This document shows positions 5,814-7,517 of a stretch of DNA of 7,517 bases, one piece after another (position 1 is the first letter of the stretch; each line of letters opens with the position of its first letter). The position numbers and the translations under genes are program-made. The notes below the pieces were generated by a model. That model saw only the letters and a program-made list of their open reading frames with translations, was not told where the DNA came from and ran no database searches. The stretch comes from an uncultured Catenibacterium sp. (lineage in GTDB: Bacteria; Bacillota_I; Bacilli_A; Erysipelotrichales; Coprobacillaceae), in NCBI RefSeq assembly GCF_900764565.1, contig NZ_CAAFOM010000021.1:1-7517 (forward strand), given 5' to 3'.

Positions 5814-7106
5814 ATGAAACAAAGATTTATTAAATACATATGTTTAAGCATATTAGGAGAAATGGCTATCTCATTTTATATATTGGCAGATACATTCTTT
5901 ATTGCTCAGGGAATAGGGGATAAAGGACTTACTGCATTGAATCTTGCGATACCGGTATTTAATATTATTTATGGGATAGGACTCATGTTAGGAATAGGAT
6001 CAGGCATTAGATTATCTATCTTGAAGATAGATAATAAGCATGATGAAATCAATCAGGTATTTGATCATACAGTACTTTTAGGACTTGTGATAGGAATACT
6101 TTTCATGATCACAGGATTATTATATAGTCCTTCTCTTGCAAGATTGTTAGGAGCCAATGATGCTGTATTAAATGATACAGTCATATATCTAAGAACAATT
6201 ATGATCTTTACACCTGCTTTTATTTTCAATAATGCGCTTAATGCATTAGTAAGAAATGACAACAATCCAGCTCTTGCGACAACAGCTATGATTGTGGCAT
6301 CACTGATGAATGTTGTACTAGATTATATATTTATATTCTTATGTCATATGGGAATGTTTGGGGCTGTTTTTGCGACATGTCTTGCCCCTTTAATTGGTTT
6401 AAGTATTCTTTCTTTACACTTTATGAAAAAGAAGAATACATTCCATCCTGTTCAGCTTCATTTTCAATTCTCTATTATACAAAGAATTATTAAATTAGGC
6501 TTTCCTTCTATGTTGATAGAGATATCCAGTGGCTTAGTTGTTCTTCTTTTTAATACACTTATATTAAAGATTACAGGTAATATCGGTGTGGCTGCATACG
6601 GTGTAGTATGTAATATATGGCTTGTATGTATTGCGATTTTTAATGGTCTTGCCCATGGTATGCAGCCTCTTACAAGTGAATCCTATGGTTCTCATGATAC
6701 AAAGAATCTTATTATGTTAAGAAGAATGACACTTACTATTTCGTTATTGTTATCATTAGTCATCTATTTAACAGTCTTTACAAATGCTTCTATGATTACT
6801 TCTCTTTTCAATAAGACAAACAACCCAGCATTATATAAACTAGCAATAGAAGGCTTTAAAATTATGTTTATAGGCTTATTCTTTGCAGGGGTAAACATTG
6901 TCTTAACTACATACTTTACTTCAATAGAGAGTGCTAAAATAGCTTCTACACTTATTCTATTACGTGGTATAGTACTTATCGTACCTGCTTCTATTATTCT
7001 TTCACAATTTGGTATGAAAGGAATCTGGTCTTCCTTACCACTATCTGAAATCATAACGACATGTGTAGGAATCATATATCTCAAACTAAAAAGAGCGATG
7101 AATTAA
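5814..7106 (+). CDS. MATE-family multidrug/cation antiporter
   Basis: This inner-membrane exporter probably uses a Na+ or H+ gradient to expel drugs or metabolites. In 430 residues twelve hydrophobic segments can be placed, at roughly 10-30, 42-66, 86-106, 122-145, 153-176, 180-203, 225-250, 258-282, 303-323, 345-367, 375-395 and 401-424. This is the MATE two-by-six arrangement. Family signatures include ADTFFIAQGIGDKGLTALN in the first repeat, NALVRNDNNP at 143-152, NVVLDYIFIF at 166-175 and GMQPLTSESYG at 282-292. It is slightly shorter than the typical 440-460 because of a short N-terminus before the first helix. The ATG is five bases after a G-rich Shine-Dalgarno. The substrate cannot be read from the sequence. 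Position after sdaA does not establish a functional link. Confidence 0.92.
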   Translation: MKQRFIKYICLSILGEMAISFYILADTFFIAQGIGDKGLTALNLAIPVFNIIYGIGLMLGIGSGIRLSILKIDNKHDEINQVFDHTVLLGLVIGILFMITGLLYSPSLARLLGANDAVLNDTVIYLRTIMIFTPAFIFNNALNALVRNDNNPALATTAMIVASLMNVVLDYIFIFLCHMGMFGAVFATCLAPLIGLSILSLHFMKKKNTFHPVQLHFQFSIIQRIIKLGFPSMLIEISSGLVVLLFNTLILKITGNIGVAAYGVVCNIWLVCIAIFNGLAHGMQPLTSESYGSHDTKNLIMLRRMTLTISLLLSLVIYLTVFTNASMITSLFNKTNNPALYKLAIEGFKIMFIGLFFAGVNIVLTTYFTSIESAKIASTLILLRGIVLIVPASIILSQFGMKGIWSSLPLSEIITTCVGIIYLKLKRAMN

Positions 7107-7128
7107 ATATCGCTCTTAGATTCTTTTT
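7088..7128. terminator. Bidirectional terminator between convergent genes
   Basis: AAGAGCGAT (7091-7099) and ATCGCTCTT (7109-7117) form a perfect 9-bp stem with a 9-nt loop. On the plus strand a T-rich stretch with five consecutive Ts follows after a short gap (7118-7130). On the minus strand the stem is extended by Ts directly (complement of 7088-7092). The stem spans the last codons and stop of the MATE gene and touches the stop codon of the minus-strand gene (7116-7118), so one hairpin serves both. Confidence 0.8.
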
Positions 7129-7421
7129 CTTAATATTATATAGAGTATGATTGAAAGAAGTGGAATAAGTAAATATATTCCTACTATTGTGAACATATTG
7201 GAAAGAGTACTAAAGACTTTTGTCTGTTCATATAACATCATTGACATTGATATTGTGCTGTAGTGGAGTATCAATATCGCAATGATTTCTATACCTATGA
7301 GTAGATAAAAGAACTTAGGCATCTTTGATTTCACTAATAAGAATGTAAGGAATAGTGATCCAATTAATAAAGGGATGATTTTAATTAATAAACCACTGTA
7401 AAGAGTTTGAGAAACATTCAT
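7116..7421 (-). CDS. Small three-helix membrane protein, unknown function
   Basis: I do not recognise this family. The 101-residue protein has three hydrophobic helices, at about 10-30, 37-54 and 76-97, joined by a KSKMPK loop and a methionine/serine-rich loop with YEQTK. It ends in RKRI. The basic residues at 31-36 and at the C-terminus suggest those ends face the cytoplasm. I chose ATG at 7421, because AGGTGA (7432-7427) lies five bases upstream. A GTG at 7430 would add three residues but overlaps that site and has no good Shine-Dalgarno of its own. A complete promoter upstream and a shared terminator downstream support a real single-gene unit. It is convergent with the MATE gene. Small membrane regulator, transporter accessory subunit or immunity-type protein are all possible, with nothing to choose between them. 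Confidence 0.68.
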   Translation of the reverse strand: MNVSQTLYSGLLIKIIPLLIGSLFLTFLLVKSKMPKFFYLLIGIEIIAILILHYSTISMSMMLYEQTKVFSTLSNMFTIVGIYLLIPLLSIILYIILRKRI

Positions 7422-7451
7422 AAGATTCACCTACGCTTTCATTTATGTTTT

Positions 7452-7484
7452 TCTCTATATTTATTATAGTAATTATTATAGAGA
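7452..7484. promoter_or_regulatory. Inverted repeat bracketing the minus-strand -10 box
   Basis: TCTCTATA (7452-7459) is repeated inverted as TATAGAGA (7477-7484), giving perfect 8-bp arms 17 bases apart. The -10 box (7463-7468) lies between them, and the left arm covers the predicted transcription start. The arrangement suits a dimeric repressor. As RNA only the part after the start would exist, so a hairpin role is unlikely. AT-richness lowers certainty. Confidence 0.45.
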
Positions 7485-7491
7485 GAGTAAA
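7463..7491 (-). promoter_or_regulatory. Promoter of the small membrane protein gene
   Basis: On the minus strand TTTACT (7491-7486), a four-of-six match to TTGACA, is 17 bp from a perfect TATAAT (7468-7463). Transcription would begin near 7456, about 35 nt before the chosen ATG. A second TATAAT-like sequence at about 7480-7475 lacks a correctly spaced -35. Confidence 0.7.
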
Positions 7492-7517
7492 CAAATAACA
7501 CTATTTTAAAAAAAGTA

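Noticed and set aside
6065..6265. Minus-strand open frame inside the MATE gene
   Set aside because: Antisense to a well-supported membrane protein gene, with no supporting signals.
6764..7084. Minus-strand open frame (106 codons) in the 3' part of the MATE gene
   Set aside because: Although it follows the minus-strand membrane protein gene, the bidirectional terminator lies between them, and the MATE reading frame explains the sequence.
1..7517. Mobile element, CRISPR array, tRNA/rRNA gene, toxin-antitoxin or defence system
   Set aside because: No transposase or integrase motif, no regularly spaced repeats and no RNA-gene signatures were seen; the main genes are core metabolism and transport.

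Overview
The window is a stretch of AT-rich chromosomal DNA from an anaerobic, low-GC Firmicute (Bacillota). TGG is the only tryptophan codon, TGA is used as a stop at 3569-3571, and Shine-Dalgarno sequences are strong (AAGGAGG type). Oxygen-sensitive enzymes dominate: a glycyl-radical pyruvate formate-lyase, its radical-SAM activase and an Fe-S serine dehydratase. The protein style resembles gut Erysipelotrichia/Coprobacillaceae-type organisms, but that placement is an impression and was not tested by a search.

Layout: 1-230 is a regulatory region with a good sigma-A promoter (135-163) preceded by a catabolite-repression-like dyad. pflB (231-2492) is followed by an intrinsic terminator and pflA (2543-3277). 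An unrecognised 85-residue gene (3314-3571) follows; its ribosome binding site lies inside a terminator-like hairpin. A second clear promoter (3599-3627), overlapped by a 20-bp dyad, drives a ScrK-like ROK fructokinase (3658-4542). Next come a single-chain L-serine dehydratase (4578-5777) and a MATE-family exporter (5814-7106). A bidirectional terminator separates these from a convergent minus-strand gene for a three-helix, 101-residue membrane protein (7116-7421). That gene has its own promoter, bracketed by an inverted repeat.

Functionally most of the window converges on pyruvate. Fructokinase feeds sugar into glycolysis, serine dehydratase makes pyruvate and ammonia from serine, and PflB, once activated by PflA, splits pyruvate into acetyl-CoA and formate. 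The exporter and the two small proteins have no evident link to this chemistry.

The most distinctive feature is the gene junctions. Four consecutive plus-strand junctions (pflB/pflA, pflA/small gene, fructokinase/sdaA, sdaA/MATE) have a terminator-like hairpin with a T-tract, followed almost directly by the next gene's Shine-Dalgarno, leaving no space for an ordinary promoter. No mobile element, CRISPR array, tRNA, rRNA or recognisable defence system was seen. This is mainly a core-metabolism region, with the unknown small genes and the junction architecture as the points of interest.
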